A DNA stretch of 33,195 nt from Saprospiraceae bacterium (GTDB taxonomy: Bacteria; Bacteroidota; Bacteroidia; Chitinophagales; Saprospiraceae): assembly GCA_028284395.1 (NCBI GenBank), contig JANQRV010000545.1, positions 1 through 33,195 on the forward strand, given 5' to 3'. Positions within the stretch are counted from its first letter, which is position 1; each line of letters opens with the position of its first letter. Under the pieces are notes generated by a model. The model did no database searches. It saw only the letters and a program-made list of their open reading frames with translations, and was not told the origin of the DNA. Shown one piece after another: positions 33,113 through 33,195 of this stretch. The translations under genes and the position numbers were made by a program.

Positions 33113-33195
33113 AATGGGTTGTATTCTTTTGGGGATTTCTGGGGCCTGCTGCTTTTTGGGCCCAGTCTTACATTGCCGGCGAGACCTATTTTGGC
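33109..33195 (+). CDS. Secreted protein, 3' end outside the window
   Basis: ATG 33109 overlaps the helicase stop as ATGA. The 29 visible residues, MKWVVFFWGFLGPAAFWAQ then SYIAGETYFG, form a signal peptide with likely cleavage after AQ, so the protein is exported. The mature start QSYIAGETYFG could belong to several Bacteroidota secreted hydrolases; too little is seen to name one. Confidence 0.7.
   Translation, partial: MKWVVFFWGFLGPAAFWAQSYIAGETYFG

Overview
The window looks like a chromosomal segment of a Bacteroidota bacterium, most likely a marine or environmental Saprospiria/Lewinella-type organism. This is inferred from several signs. Promoter-like boxes have the form TTTG-N19/20-TAnnTTTG, and Shine-Dalgarno sequences are mostly absent. 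The gene families are typical of the phylum: a DUF6089 barrel, a PD40-OmpA protein, a LytS/LytTR pair, a DUF4918/SMUG2-like uracil-DNA glycosylase, VF530, and lipoprotein peptidases or acylases. Ribosomal protein S1 has the DEFDWE-type N-terminus seen in Bacteroidota. No tRNA, rRNA, insertion sequence, CRISPR array or prophage was recognised. Almost all of the sequence is coding.

Layout. 1-6238 (+): a MoxR/DUF5691/DUF5682 module, the family set of the E. coli yehL/yehM locus. It is interrupted by a SnoaL-like protein and an SMP-30 lactonase-like lipoprotein, and closed by a strong terminator. 6395-7129 (-): scpA, chromosome condensation. 7243-12638 (+): single-gene units for an RsmI-like methylase, nadA, a DUF6089 barrel, yjbQ, a LysE exporter and a PaaE-like ferredoxin reductase. 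12737-15675 (+): a PD40/coiled-coil/OmpA envelope protein translationally coupled to an unknown helical protein. 15713-17377 (-): fadD-type acyl-CoA ligase.

17704-22399 (+): rpsA with an unusually long acidic repeat leader, then a mevalonate-kinase-like GHMP kinase, a TPR protein and truA. 22325-23695 (-): a small membrane protein that overlaps truA tail to tail, and an M28 peptidase. 23901-25570 (+): a LytS-type kinase and LytTR regulator overlapping by ATGA. 25600-27220 (+): an AlkD-like HEAT protein overlapping an SPL-like radical SAM protein. 27275-30180 (-): a penicillin/AHL acylase lipoprotein downstream of a SMUG-type uracil-DNA glycosylase. 30278-31591 (+): a 2,2-dialkylglycine-decarboxylase-like aminotransferase. 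31641-33195 (+): VF530, a DEAD-box helicase and the start of a secreted protein, coupled by ATGA overlaps.

The best candidate for an under-described system is the first 6.2 kb. It has a MoxR ATPase with a non-canonical Walker B, DUF5682 and DUF5691, but no von Willebrand A gene after DUF5682, where I would expect one, and it carries two foreign-looking insertions. The second is the group of base-repair-like genes (AlkD-like, SPL-like, SMUG-like) at 25.6-30.2 kb. A 10-bp inverted repeat, a candidate operator, lies in the divergent promoter region upstream of the glycosylase.
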